Position numbers and translations under genes: made by a program. 64,000 bases of DNA from the NCBI GenBank assembly GCA_905214525.1, contig CAJMMN010000005.1:1-64000 (forward strand). Reading direction: 5' to 3'. Within the stretch, counting starts at the first letter, position 1. The number at the start of each line of letters is the position of its first letter. Below are positions 43,864-52,634 of the stretch, one piece after another. The notes under the pieces were generated by a model. The model was not told the DNA's origin and made no database searches. It worked only from the letters and a program-made list of their open reading frames with translations. The stretch is from an uncultured bacterium (GTDB taxonomy: Bacteria > Actinomycetota > Coriobacteriia > Coriobacteriales > Coriobacteriaceae).

Positions 43864-45660
43864 TTAAAGCCGCTGGTACACCGTAGCCACATGCTGTCCA
43901 TCAAACCCAAACCCCCAGCGCATGCGGCCAACGCCGGGTCGCGGCACACGGATTTCGTCGATGCCGTCGCGCTCTATGTCGAGCAGCGCCTGCACGGCCA
44001 GCAATTCCAGGCCCAGCGCATCCACACCGGGGTCATACATCATGTTGATCGTTATCAGCGGACGTTCATCGAGCATACCGATCGTATCGGCTATGTCGAA
44101 CACGGCGCCCGTAGGAAAAACCTGGATGTCCCAGCGATCCGCGCCACACTTTCGCCTCGAAGCAGGATTGGCATAGCCCGGCAATCCAAAGCAGAGTCCT
44201 TGCAAGAGTAGGTGATATGGCAGCGGTGTATCTGGGTCGGTCGCACCGATTCCCGCATCTCCCAAGATGCGGCTTAGCGCCCGCCTCACGGTATCTTCGT
44301 TCCCATGGCACAGCCCGTCGCGAAACGCATCGACGTCTCGAATGTCTTCTGCAGCGCACTCAAACCACTCAATAATCACTAGACGCAAGGCCTGGCGAAG
44401 CTCGTTATTGGGCAATCGCAAAGCACGGAGGCGATCGCCATGCTCTGGCTCCTCAGTCATATCCGTCGTGAGAAAACCGGACAGATACAGCGCTGTCCAC
44501 ATGCCATCGTCAGGCGAGACATCTGGCTCTGCAGTGCCCAAACAAAGCGGGACCTCAGCGCACCCATGGGCCTCGAGCAAATCAAACAAGACCGAAAGGC
44601 GGTCGAGATTCCACCCGGCAACTACCCTACTCAGGCAATCGGCATATCCATACAGATCGGCACGCACAGGCGCCGTGCAGCCTCGGCCCAGAAAACCGAT
44701 CACACGCTCTGGACTCGAGCAATAGGCCCTGCCAAACCGATACCCCTCGAGCCATTCACGCGCATCATCCAGGTATTCCTCGCGCCCAGCATGATTCAAA
44801 AGAGCCTCGACCTCAGCATCCGAAAAACCGAACCAACGGTCACACCACGCCGACAGCGGCGTCGTCAAACAATACGAGCAGCCGCGCGAAGAAAGCGCCG
44901 CTTCGGCAGGACCGGGACACTCCCCCATCAGACACGTCAGCCGCAACGAATCGCGCGCAGTGGCAATGGCGTCAAACAGCACACGGTCAAGTAGTTCTGC
45001 CGGATCGGCGTCGGAAGCGTCCCTCGCGCTCGCACGGCGAGACCACGCCGCATCGTACCCATCAACGAGCAATACAACCTGCTCATCGCAGGCAATCTCC
45101 AGCAGTTCTATGAGCACACCGAGCACCGAGTCAACCTCGTCCGCACTCGCCACGCCACGCGCGACACGTTCGATGTGACGCACCTTATCTCGAGCTAAAT
45201 CCGGAGCCTCCAAGAGAGCCAACAAGCGAGCGCACTCGCCCGAAAGGGCATCGCGCACGACGCCGGCAACAGCGGGGCCACGCCTCGCAGCGCCAGAAAA
45301 GTCCAGCGATATCACCGGATAGCAAGCATACTCATCCCGATAGCGCCCGCCGTTCGCATCCCAAATCTGAGCATCGTCAAACGAGCTCCGACCGGCGCGA
45401 CCGACCGCTGGACGCTCCAGAAAAGCCCTGAGCATCGACAAGTTCATGCTCTTGCCAAAACCCTCGGGTCGACAGCACACCACAACGGACGCGTCGCAGT
45501 CCAACACATCGGCAATAAACATTGTCTTGTCAACCAACATGCAGCAACCAAGGGCCTCCGCATAGTCGTGCATGCCAATGGGCAAAACCGCATCGTCGGC
45601 ACAGCCGATCAAGCGCACGCCAAAGCCAGCAGCACAATCAACATTTGCCTGTTCAGACAC
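43864..45660 (-). CDS. AAA-ATPase-like / DUF1703 (PD-(D/E)XK-associated) protein
   Basis: About 598 residues, near the usual length of the family. The N-terminal AAA-ATPase-like domain shows YAEALGCCMLVDKTMFIADV and a Walker A-like CRPEGFGKSMNLSML, then the FSGAARRGP and LLVDGYDAAW (Walker B-like) segments. The C-terminal domain (TINMMYDPGVDALGLELLAV) matches the DUF1703 nuclease-like part. Such genes are common in many copies in gut anaerobes; their role is not known. The frame extends to 45792, but the GTG at 45660 has AGGGGG nine bases before it. Several expected acidic residues of the nuclease part are weak, so activity is uncertain. Confidence 0.8.
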   Translation of the reverse strand: MSEQANVDCAAGFGVRLIGCADDAVLPIGMHDYAEALGCCMLVDKTMFIADVLDCDASVVVCCRPEGFGKSMNLSMLRAFLERPAVGRAGRSSFDDAQIWDANGGRYRDEYACYPVISLDFSGAARRGPAVAGVVRDALSGECARLLALLEAPDLARDKVRHIERVARGVASADEVDSVLGVLIELLEIACDEQVVLLVDGYDAAWSRRASARDASDADPAELLDRVLFDAIATARDSLRLTCLMGECPGPAEAALSSRGCSYCLTTPLSAWCDRWFGFSDAEVEALLNHAGREEYLDDAREWLEGYRFGRAYCSSPERVIGFLGRGCTAPVRADLYGYADCLSRVVAGWNLDRLSVLFDLLEAHGCAEVPLCLGTAEPDVSPDDGMWTALYLSGFLTTDMTEEPEHGDRLRALRLPNNELRQALRLVIIEWFECAAEDIRDVDAFRDGLCHGNEDTVRRALSRILGDAGIGATDPDTPLPYHLLLQGLCFGLPGYANPASRRKCGADRWDIQVFPTGAVFDIADTIGMLDERPLITINMMYDPGVDALGLELLAVQALLDIERDGIDEIRVPRPGVGRMRWGFGFDGQHVATVYQRL

Positions 45661-45798
45661 CAAAACGTTCCCCCTAAATCGCTGCACGATGCCAATTGTA
45701 ATGACCGCCTCGCGCGTACCGACGACGCCGCGCGAACATATCGGGCAACGGTAGCAACAAGAGGTGTGAGGGGGCATAACTAATCGTTGCACAACAAA

Positions 45799-45830
45799 AC
45801 GGGGCCCGATGCATTCGAACCGGGCCCCGT
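45799..45830 (-). terminator. Rho-independent terminator of the sortase-substrate gene
   Basis: ACGGGGCCCG (45799-45808) pairs with CGGGCCCCGT (45821-45830). On the minus strand the stem is followed by TTTGTTG. It lies 33 bases after the stop at 45863. Confidence 0.85.
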
Positions 45831-45862
45831 CCCAACTCTTTAGTTATCTAGCAACCAAGAGG

Positions 45863-47653
45863 CTACTCCTCCGAGCCGTCCTCCCCAGAAGCTTTCTTCT
45901 GCTGATCGAGCTTATGCTTGCCACTTACGATAGACGTAGCGCCCAGTGTGGCCAAGCTTGCACTGGCAAGGCTCGCCATAACGATAAGGTCGCCCGTCTT
46001 GGGCATGTTACCGCCAGATGACTTGGTCGTTGTAGTCGTCGTGGTTGTAGTGGTCACCGTTTTGGAGTCATTTTGCTCCTGGACCTGGTTGTCAGCACCG
46101 CTCTTGTCGTCGTCTTCGGACTGTTTCTTTCCGTCCTTGTTCTCGTCCTTCTCCTCAGATTCAGACTTCTTGCCCTCGTCCTTCTCCTGAGCGGACTTGT
46201 CGCCCTTCTCATCAGAGCTAGAACCCTTATCGGATTCGGTCTTCTCGGAAGCCTTGCCCTTGGAGTCGCCCTTTGCGGCCTCGGTCTTTTCCGTGGAAAC
46301 CTGATCAGAGTTGTCCTTGTTCTGGGTCGAGCCGTTATTGACACCAGCCATCAGCGAAGAGCCCAGCGTAGAACCAAGCTGCACGGAGAAAGAAGGCTTC
46401 TTGTCCGGCGAAGCAACGGGAGCGTCCGGCGCCTTATTCGAGTTGTCCTTGGAAGCATCGGAATCAGGGGTTGCGGCAGAGCCAGAGCCGTTGTTAGAGC
46501 CGGTGTCAGCGGACGAATCGCTCGAGCCGGTGGATGAGTTAGAGGTGCCAGGGTCGGTCGAACCAGAAGCGTCGCTGCCCGTATTGCCGGAAGAGCTTGA
46601 AGACGAATCGCCCGCAGCAGAGCCGTTCGAAGTAGAGCCGTCGTTGGTAGTGCCACCAGCAGAGCCATCACCGTCAGTATCGGTCGAGGGCGCATCCATC
46701 CTGTCATCGTTGACATCGTCACTCGAGCCGTCATTCGAATCAGGTGTCGGCGAGGGCGCCGGCGCAGGCTCGGGCTGCACGGGCGTCGCGGCGGCAGCCT
46801 CGTCCTCAGCGATATAAACCAAGCAGTCCTTCAGCTCATTCTTATAACGATTCTTCCAGCCCTCATGATACTGGGGCTGACTTGAAAACTTGGTGGCGAC
46901 ATTGTTGACCACGCTATTGGAGAGCGCCGTCACAAACTCGCGGTCGGACATATCGTTGGAAAGATTCGCCCAGCGGAAGAAGTCTCTGCAGCCACCGGTG
47001 CCGCACATGTTGGTGATGCTCCACACCATGCCCTTGACGCAATCGGCGCGGCCGGAGATGTCAATGCCAAGAGCGCTCTTAAGCCACGCCTCGGTCACCG
47101 CATAGTACGAGTTGTACGCATACGCATCCTGCAGAGCCGAAAACTCAGCAGGATCGGTGTTATAAGCACTTTGGAAGGCATCCTGCGCGATATGGCCCAG
47201 CTCGGTGAGCTGGCCGTTCTCGTACATGGCATTGCTCGTGTTGGAAATCTCGTTGCCGCGATCAATCGCATCCTTGAGCATGCAGTATTTTTCGGGGTTG
47301 TAGTTGTAGGCCTGCTTCATAAACGGGATGAGCGACCAACGACGGTCGAACTGGTAGTAACCCAGCGCGTTGTAGCCGTCGCCATACGAAAAGCCCTGGT
47401 TGTAGTTGCCATGGCTCTCGTACTTGGTAAAGTACTTCATCTCGGGAGTCACGTTGACAAACGAAACGCCCTGGACCGACCTCAGCACGCCCGAGAAGGA
47501 CTGCTGGGTGTAGAGACCTTTGTCGATATCGGTGGCATCCGAGGCAACGCCCGGCGTGGGCTCCTCGGCAGCGGCGGGTGCCGGCGCGGAAACGGCGCCA
47601 AACGAAAGCGCCAGCGTCAGGCCCGCGACAATAGCAGAATGCTTAGGCTGCAT
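45863..47653 (-). CDS. Sortase-anchored surface protein with lysozyme-like N-terminal domain
   Basis: A 596-residue exported protein. A signal peptide (1-29, ending APAAAEE) precedes a folded part (about 45-270) with KYESHGNYNQGF, ALGYYQFDRRWSLIPF and several Cys. The E-S-x-G-N and GxYQF pattern is seen in lysozyme/transglycosylase-like folds, so a muralytic role is possible. A long Ser/Gly/Asp/Lys-rich linker (275-540) with low complexity leads to the sorting signal MPKTGD, a hydrophobic segment and a KHKLDQQKK tail. MPKTG is a variant of LPXTG. The tail continues with an unusual acidic end (GEDGSEE). Confidence 0.8.
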   Translation of the reverse strand: MQPKHSAIVAGLTLALSFGAVSAPAPAAAEEPTPGVASDATDIDKGLYTQQSFSGVLRSVQGVSFVNVTPEMKYFTKYESHGNYNQGFSYGDGYNALGYYQFDRRWSLIPFMKQAYNYNPEKYCMLKDAIDRGNEISNTSNAMYENGQLTELGHIAQDAFQSAYNTDPAEFSALQDAYAYNSYYAVTEAWLKSALGIDISGRADCVKGMVWSITNMCGTGGCRDFFRWANLSNDMSDREFVTALSNSVVNNVATKFSSQPQYHEGWKNRYKNELKDCLVYIAEDEAAAATPVQPEPAPAPSPTPDSNDGSSDDVNDDRMDAPSTDTDGDGSAGGTTNDGSTSNGSAAGDSSSSSSGNTGSDASGSTDPGTSNSSTGSSDSSADTGSNNGSGSAATPDSDASKDNSNKAPDAPVASPDKKPSFSVQLGSTLGSSLMAGVNNGSTQNKDNSDQVSTEKTEAAKGDSKGKASEKTESDKGSSSDEKGDKSAQEKDEGKKSESEEKDENKDGKKQSEDDDKSGADNQVQEQNDSKTVTTTTTTTTTTKSSGGNMPKTGDLIVMASLASASLATLGATSIVSGKHKLDQQKKASGEDGSEE

Positions 47654-47781
47654 AAGATCCTCCCTGCATTGGTGTAGTTAAAGTGCGGTTTGCAAAGATA
47701 GAGTTAAGTATTGCAGCTCGCCCGTTGTTGCACAACAATCCCTCGGTAAACGGCAACAACCCTCCGCGAAATCGTAAGGAA

Positions 47782-48201
47782 TTAGACAAACTGGTCGTCG
47801 GGCGCCAACAGAAGCTCGCCGTAACGTTTCGTCAGCCCGTCTCTCAACTGGCAGAAAGCGGGAATATAGACGTTCAAGATGCGATGAATCAAATCTTGAG
47901 CGAGCTTGTTGTCGTAGATATGGACGTTCGTATTGCGGTCTCTGAGCATATCCAGCCAGGCTGCCTCATCAATAAAGTCGTAGAATCGGTAGGACTCCTT
48001 CAAGATGGCACGAGGAGACCCCGACGCGGCAAGCGTGGCACCCTCATACTCGAGCAGACGCTTAAGGAGCTTCCAGCTCAGTTCAAATTGAAGATTGAAC
48101 TTATTAATCAAACCACTCTGAACAAAATCATTGTTGAGATCCTGATTGGGCGCATCCTCAAGATTCGCCAAGGCGCTGACAAAGTTCTCATATTTTTTCA
48201 T
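47782..48201 (-). CDS. hepT: HepT-type HEPN toxin
   Basis: A 139-residue helical HEPN protein of the HI0074/HepT type, the ribonuclease toxin of the MntA-HepT pair. The R-x4-H ribonuclease motif is present as RNTNVH. The N-terminal FNLQFELSWKLLKRLLEYEG helix is characteristic. Its start lies 14 bases inside the end of the mntA gene, so the two are translated together. The C-terminal part (GLTKRYGELLLAPD) closes the usual four-helix bundle. The toxin would be silenced when its partner adds AMP groups to a Tyr near the motif; here the YD after the motif offers one. Confidence 0.88.
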   Translation of the reverse strand: MKKYENFVSALANLEDAPNQDLNNDFVQSGLINKFNLQFELSWKLLKRLLEYEGATLAASGSPRAILKESYRFYDFIDEAAWLDMLRDRNTNVHIYDNKLAQDLIHRILNVYIPAFCQLRDGLTKRYGELLLAPDDQFV

Positions 48202-48475
48202 ACAGAATCACACCATCCCTGGCAATTTCATCGAGCAATTGACGCGATAAGGACTCGTCGAGATTGACGACATCTACATCTAAAAGAGTATCAAGACGCT
48301 CCTCGATCAAATATGACAACCGGCCGAAATCCCGGCAACCTGCTACGGCGATGTCAATATCGCTCTTAGGCAAGTTGTCACCTCGAGCGCGGGAACCAAA
48401 CAGCACAACCTTCTCGGCGTCACATTCCCGAGCAAAAACTTCGATTTGCTTATACACCTTGTCGAGAGATGCCAT
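48188..48475 (-). CDS. mntA: MntA-type nucleotidyltransferase antitoxin
   Basis: A 95-residue minimal nucleotidyltransferase with the GS-x10-DxD motif complete (VLFGSRARGDNLPKSDIDIA). This motif is needed for AMPylation of HepT. The protein size and the overlap with hepT match the known toxin-antitoxin pair. The ATG lies 8 bases after the stop of the rrf2 gene on the same strand, so it may be co-transcribed with that regulator. Confidence 0.9.
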   Translation of the reverse strand: MASLDKVYKQIEVFARECDAEKVVLFGSRARGDNLPKSDIDIAVAGCRDFGRLSYLIEERLDTLLDVDVVNLDESLSRQLLDEIARDGVILYEKI

Positions 48476-48483
48476 TTGCAGTC

Positions 48484-48915
48484 CTACAGCTTAATGTCAA
48501 AGTTGATCTCGGGGACGGCGGCCAGGTCGGCCAACGTCACGCCGTCGACGTACTTTTCGATCACGTCGTCCAGACCGCGCCAGAACTTGACGGTCGAGCA
48601 AAGGTCGCTGCGGGCGCAGCTGTTGTCGATGCCATCGCACGCCACCGGAGCCGTGCTGCCCTCAACGGCACGCAGGATGTCGCCGGCGCGCACCTCGGCC
48701 GGGTCCTTGGCCATCATGTAGCCGCCGCCCTTGCCGCGCACGCTCTTAAGCAGGCCCGCCTTCATAAGCGGACGAACCAGCTGCTCCAGATACTTTTGCG
48801 AGATATGCTCGCGGTCGGCAACCTCGCGCAAGGCAATCTTGCCCTCGGCGTCGCCCAGCGCCGCGATATAGATCATTAACCGGAGGGCATAGCGGCCCTT
48901 GGAAGAAATGAGCAT
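48484..48915 (-). CDS. Rrf2 family Fe-S-type regulator of the suf operon
   Basis: A 143-residue DNA-binding regulator of the IscR/SufR/RirA group. An N-terminal winged helix (SSKGRYALRLMIYIA, then HISQKYLEQL) is followed by GGGYMMAKDP (wing) and three Cys spaced C-x6-C-x5-C (VACDGIDNSCARSDLC), a likely [Fe-S] ligand set. GGGAGG precedes the ATG at 48915; the 17-codon extension is ignored. It is divergent from sufC with two inverted repeats in between, so it is the probable repressor or activator of suf and of itself. Confidence 0.9.
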   Translation of the reverse strand: MLISSKGRYALRLMIYIAALGDAEGKIALREVADREHISQKYLEQLVRPLMKAGLLKSVRGKGGGYMMAKDPAEVRAGDILRAVEGSTAPVACDGIDNSCARSDLCSTVKFWRGLDDVIEKYVDGVTLADLAAVPEINFDIKL

Positions 48916-48935
48916 ACCTACCCTCCCGTTGTTCC

Positions 48936-48965
48936 TGGGACAAAATACCAGGCTTGTTTGTCCCA
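48936..48965. promoter_or_regulatory. Inverted repeat IR1, regulator-site candidate
   Basis: Nine-base arms TGGGACAAA and TTTGTCCCA (48936-48944, 48957-48965) are perfectly complementary around 12 bases. It lies 21 bases upstream of the rrf2 start, so it could control autoregulation. A related repeat, also followed by AAATCTT, lies at the end of the suf operon (54365-54393). Confidence 0.55.
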
Positions 48966-49029
48966 AATCTTATGCGCGCGGGGCAAACAATCCTGGTTAT
49001 TATGTCACGCATCTAAAAAGTCGAGTGAA

Positions 49030-49053
49030 TTAGTCGGGTTTTCCCTTGACTAA
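49030..49053. promoter_or_regulatory. Operator candidate on the sufC -35 box
   Basis: TTAGTC (49030-49035) and GACTAA (49048-49053) are inverted around 12 bases. The right arm overlaps the -35 hexamer TTGACT (49046-49051), a suitable place for a repressor. Confidence 0.5.
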
Positions 49054-49073
49054 CGCCGAACCCATAGTAACTT
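49046..49073 (+). promoter_or_regulatory. Probable suf operon promoter
   Basis: TTGACT (49046-49051) and TAACTT (49068-49073) are 16 bases apart. The leader to the chosen sufC start at 49138 would be about 58 bases. Confidence 0.45.
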
Positions 49074-49137
49074 TATTCCGAGAAGATTCCTAGGGTTTAG
49101 TACACCTATGAGTACACCATATACAGAGAGGGACAGC

Positions 49138-49938
49138 ATGAGCGCAAATCCGCTGCTTTCCATCGAGGGTCTGACCGCCTCCGTGGACGAGAAGACCATC
49201 CTCCACAATGTCAACCTCAACGTCGCCGCCGGCGAGACCCACGTGCTGATGGGCCCCAACGGCGCCGGCAAGTCCACCCTCGGCCACCTGGTCATGGGCG
49301 ACCCCGTCTACACGGTCAACGACGGCCGTATCGTCTTTGACGGCCAGGACATCACCGAGCTCACCACCGACAAGCGCTCGCGCGCCGGCCTGTTCCTGAG
49401 CTTCCAGGCCCCGGTCGAGATCCCGGGCGTGCCGCTGTCGAGCTTTTTGCGCGCCAGCATCGCCGGCCGCCCCGGCCTGGAAATGAAGGGCAAGGAGTTC
49501 CGCCGCCGCGTGAAGGAGCTCGCGGCCGAGCTCAACATGGATACCGCCTATCTCAACCGCGAGCTGGGCGTGGGCTTCTCGGGCGGAGAGAAGAAGAAGG
49601 TCGAGATGCTCCAGCTTCTGCTGCTGCAGCCCAAGCTCGCCATTCTGGACGAAACCGACTCCGGCCTGGACGTCGACGCTCTGTCCACCGTCAGCCACGG
49701 CATGGACGCCTACCGCAAGAGCTGCGACGGCTCCATGCTCATCATCACGCACAACACGCGCATCTTGGAGCACCTGGATGTCGACCGCGTCCACGTTATG
49801 GTCAAGGGCCACATCGTGCGCGAGGACGACGCCTCGCTCATCCCCTGGATCGACAAGAACGGTTTTGAGACCTTCGAGCGCGAGGCCGCCGAGCAACGCG
49901 CCAAGGCCGAGGCCGCCGCTGCCGAGCAGCAGGCGTAA
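49138..49938 (+). CDS. sufC: SufC, ATPase of the Fe-S assembly complex
   Basis: A 266-residue ABC-type ATPase that drives the SufBCD scaffold. It has Walker A GPNGAGKST, the signature FSGGEKKKVEML, and Walker B LAILDETDSGLDVDAL, with the SufC-specific TDSGLDVDAL run. It lacks membrane segments, as expected. The start is at 49138, after AGAGAGGGA; an in-frame ATG lies 10 codons upstream without a ribosome site. It is the first gene of sufCBDSU and lies 12 bases before sufB. Confidence 0.95.
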   Translation: MSANPLLSIEGLTASVDEKTILHNVNLNVAAGETHVLMGPNGAGKSTLGHLVMGDPVYTVNDGRIVFDGQDITELTTDKRSRAGLFLSFQAPVEIPGVPLSSFLRASIAGRPGLEMKGKEFRRRVKELAAELNMDTAYLNRELGVGFSGGEKKKVEMLQLLLLQPKLAILDETDSGLDVDALSTVSHGMDAYRKSCDGSMLIITHNTRILEHLDVDRVHVMVKGHIVREDDASLIPWIDKNGFETFEREAAEQRAKAEAAAAEQQA

Positions 49939-49950
49939 AGGGGCGACGCA

Positions 49951-51363
49951 ATGACCAAGAACCGCACCGAGGTCGCGGACATCGACCGCAGCCTCTACGA
50001 CTTCACCTATGGCGAGGAGGGATTCGAGCGCCTCGACGCCGGCATCACGCCCGACATCGTGCGCGAGATCAGCGCCAAGAAGGACGAGCCGCAGTGGATG
50101 CTCGACCTGCGCTTAAAGTCCCTCGAGATCTTCAATCGTTTTCCCGACCCGACGTGGGGTCCCTCCATCGAGGGCTTGGACATGGACAACATCGTCACCT
50201 ACGTCAAGCCCAACACCGACCAAAAGCACGACTGGGAGTCGGTGCCCGACGACATCAAGAACACCTTTGAGCGCCTGGGCATCCCCGAGGCCGAGCGCAG
50301 CTACCTGGCAGGCGTCGGCGCGCAGTACGACTCCGAGCTGGTCTACCACAACATGCAGGACACGGCGTCCAAGATGGGCATCGTGTACTCCGGTATCGAG
50401 GAGGCTCTGCACGACCCGCAGTGGGAGCCGCTCATCCACGAGAAGTTTATGACGCTCATCCCGCCCACCGACCACAAATTTGCGGCCCTGCACGGCGCCG
50501 TATGGTCGGGCGGCTCGTTTGTCTACGTGCCCAAGGGCACCAAGCTCGATTTTCCGCTGCAGAGCTACTTCCGCCTCAATGCCAAGGGTGCCGGCCAGTT
50601 TGAGCACACGCTCATCATTGTCGAGGACGATGCCGACCTGCACTTTATCGAGGGCTGCTCCGCGCCCAAGTACAACGTGGCCAACCTCCACGCCGGCGCC
50701 GTCGAGCTCTTTGTGGGCAAGCGTGCGCACCTGCGCTACTCGACCATCGAGAACTGGTCCAAGAACATGTACAACCTCAACACCAAGCGTGCGCGCGTGG
50801 ACGAGGACGGCGACATCGAGTGGATCAGCGGCTCCTTCGGCAGCCACGTGGGCTACCTCTACCCCATGAGCGTGCTCAACGGCCGCCGCGCCCGCTCGAG
50901 CTTTACCGGCATCACCTTTGCCGGTGCCGGCCAGAACCTCGACACCGGCTGCAAAGTCGTGCTCAACGCGCCCGATACTTCGGCAACCGTCGAGACCAAG
51001 GGTATCTCCAAGAGCGGCGGCATCCAGACCTTCCGCAGCTCCATCGTGGCCACGCCTAAGGCCGAGGGCTCCAAGGCAACCGTGAGCTGCCAGTCGCTCA
51101 TGCTCGACGACCAGAGCCGCTCCGATACCATCCCCGCCATGGACATCCGCGCCAAGAACGTCGATATTGGCCACGAGGCCACCATCGGCCGCATCGGCGA
51201 CGACAAGGTGTTCTACCTGATGAGCCGCGGTATCTCGGAAGAAGAGGCCCGCACCATGATCGTCAACGGCTTTGCCAACCCGGTCTCCAAGGAGCTGCCG
51301 CTGGAGTACGCCGTCGAGATGAACAACCTGATCAAGCTCGAGATGGAAGGAGCGATCGGATAA
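49951..51363 (+). CDS. sufB: SufB, Fe-S scaffold protein
   Basis: A 470-residue protein of the SufB/SufD beta-helix family. The N-terminal YGEEGFERLDAGIT and W-x-L-x-LRLKSLEIF helix, FVYVPKGTKLDFPLQSYFRL, the ENWSKNMYNLNTKRA run and the C-terminal DIGHEATIGRIGDDKVFYLM are signature regions. With SufC and SufD it forms the scaffold on which [4Fe-4S] clusters are built. Its stop overlaps the sufD start by one base (TAATG), so the two are coupled. Confidence 0.95.
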   Translation: MTKNRTEVADIDRSLYDFTYGEEGFERLDAGITPDIVREISAKKDEPQWMLDLRLKSLEIFNRFPDPTWGPSIEGLDMDNIVTYVKPNTDQKHDWESVPDDIKNTFERLGIPEAERSYLAGVGAQYDSELVYHNMQDTASKMGIVYSGIEEALHDPQWEPLIHEKFMTLIPPTDHKFAALHGAVWSGGSFVYVPKGTKLDFPLQSYFRLNAKGAGQFEHTLIIVEDDADLHFIEGCSAPKYNVANLHAGAVELFVGKRAHLRYSTIENWSKNMYNLNTKRARVDEDGDIEWISGSFGSHVGYLYPMSVLNGRRARSSFTGITFAGAGQNLDTGCKVVLNAPDTSATVETKGISKSGGIQTFRSSIVATPKAEGSKATVSCQSLMLDDQSRSDTIPAMDIRAKNVDIGHEATIGRIGDDKVFYLMSRGISEEEARTMIVNGFANPVSKELPLEYAVEMNNLIKLEMEGAIG

Positions 51364-52634
51364 TGAAACAGGAAACCAACACCGCTGCCACCACACTCGA
51401 ACAGGTCAACGCGATGCCCGCAGCAACCTGGGGCTGGTTGAAAATGAACCAGACCAAGCTCGAGCTCTCTGACGAGCTTGCCGCCGCTCCCGCCGAGTCC
51501 ATTGAGGTCGAGGGCTTGGATGAGCAGTTTACTGGCGTGACAGACGCGTTCGACGCCGCCATGGAAGCCATGGCCGAGCGTTTCCCCGAGCGTCGCGCCT
51601 CCGCCCCCGGCGACGCCGCCGACCGCGCCCGCATCACGCCCGAAACCGAGCTCGACGTGCCCGCCACCTCCGTCTACCAGGCCGGCGCCATCAAGCTGGA
51701 GGAGGAGCTCTCCCCCGCTGAGGCCTTCGAAACCGGCATGGGCGAGGCTGCCTACGCCTACTTGGCCGAGCACGCTACCAAGCGCATCGTCATCGATGCG
51801 CCCGCATACAAGCACGCGACGGTTACCGTGCGTGTGAGCGGTGTCGATGCCGCCGCGGCCATCGCCGCCGTCGACGTCGTCGCCCGTCCCCAGTCGACGC
51901 TCGACCTGCAGATCGCCCTGGACTCCCCCGTTGCCGGCGAGGGCGTCGTGGGTTCCGTGCTACGCGTGTGCGCCCACGAGTACGCCACCGTCAACGTGGC
52001 CTGCACGCAGACGCTCGACGATAGCTGGATCGCGCTCGACGACACCGGCCTGTTCCCGGACGAGGGCGCGCGCGTCAACGTGCAGCACACCGTCTTGGGT
52101 GCTGGCGCCAGCGCCACCGGCCTTGCCGGCGACCTGCTGGGCGATACCGCCAAGGTCACCATCGATACCGATTACCTGGGCGCCCGCGAGCAGGTGCGCG
52201 ACTTTAACTACGAGCTGCGCCACCGCGGTCGCAAGACCGAGTGCGAGATCGACGCCAACGGCGTGCTGACCGGTACGTCCAAGAAGGTCTACCGCGGCAC
52301 CATCGACCTCGTGCACGGCTGCAAGGGTGCAACCGGCACCGAACGCGAGACGGTGCTTTTGGCCAACAAGGGCGTCGACAACAAGACCGTTCCCGTCATC
52401 CTGTGCGACGAGGACGACGTCGCCGGCAACCACGGCGCCACCATCGGCCACGTCCGCGACGAGCAGCTGTTCTACCTCGCCTGCCGCGGCCTTGACCAAA
52501 ACGCCGCCGAGGACCTGTTCATCCGCGCCAAACTGGAGGACGCCGCACTTTCCGCAACCGACGAGCGCACCCGCGCCGCCGTCGTCCGCCTGGGCAACAA
52601 CCTGATCGACAACTTTGAAGAGGAGCTCGTATGA
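51363..52634 (+). CDS. sufD: SufD, partner of SufB
   Basis: A 423-residue SufD. The C-terminal half has the beta-helix pattern and ends with NHGATIGHVRDEQLFYLACRGLDQNAAEDL, the region shared with SufB; the N-terminal half is less conserved, as usual for this subunit. It stabilises the SufBC complex and helps in iron acquisition. The 3' end overlaps sufS by 4 bases (ATGA). Confidence 0.92.
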   Translation: MKQETNTAATTLEQVNAMPAATWGWLKMNQTKLELSDELAAAPAESIEVEGLDEQFTGVTDAFDAAMEAMAERFPERRASAPGDAADRARITPETELDVPATSVYQAGAIKLEEELSPAEAFETGMGEAAYAYLAEHATKRIVIDAPAYKHATVTVRVSGVDAAAAIAAVDVVARPQSTLDLQIALDSPVAGEGVVGSVLRVCAHEYATVNVACTQTLDDSWIALDDTGLFPDEGARVNVQHTVLGAGASATGLAGDLLGDTAKVTIDTDYLGAREQVRDFNYELRHRGRKTECEIDANGVLTGTSKKVYRGTIDLVHGCKGATGTERETVLLANKGVDNKTVPVILCDEDDVAGNHGATIGHVRDEQLFYLACRGLDQNAAEDLFIRAKLEDAALSATDERTRAAVVRLGNNLIDNFEEELV

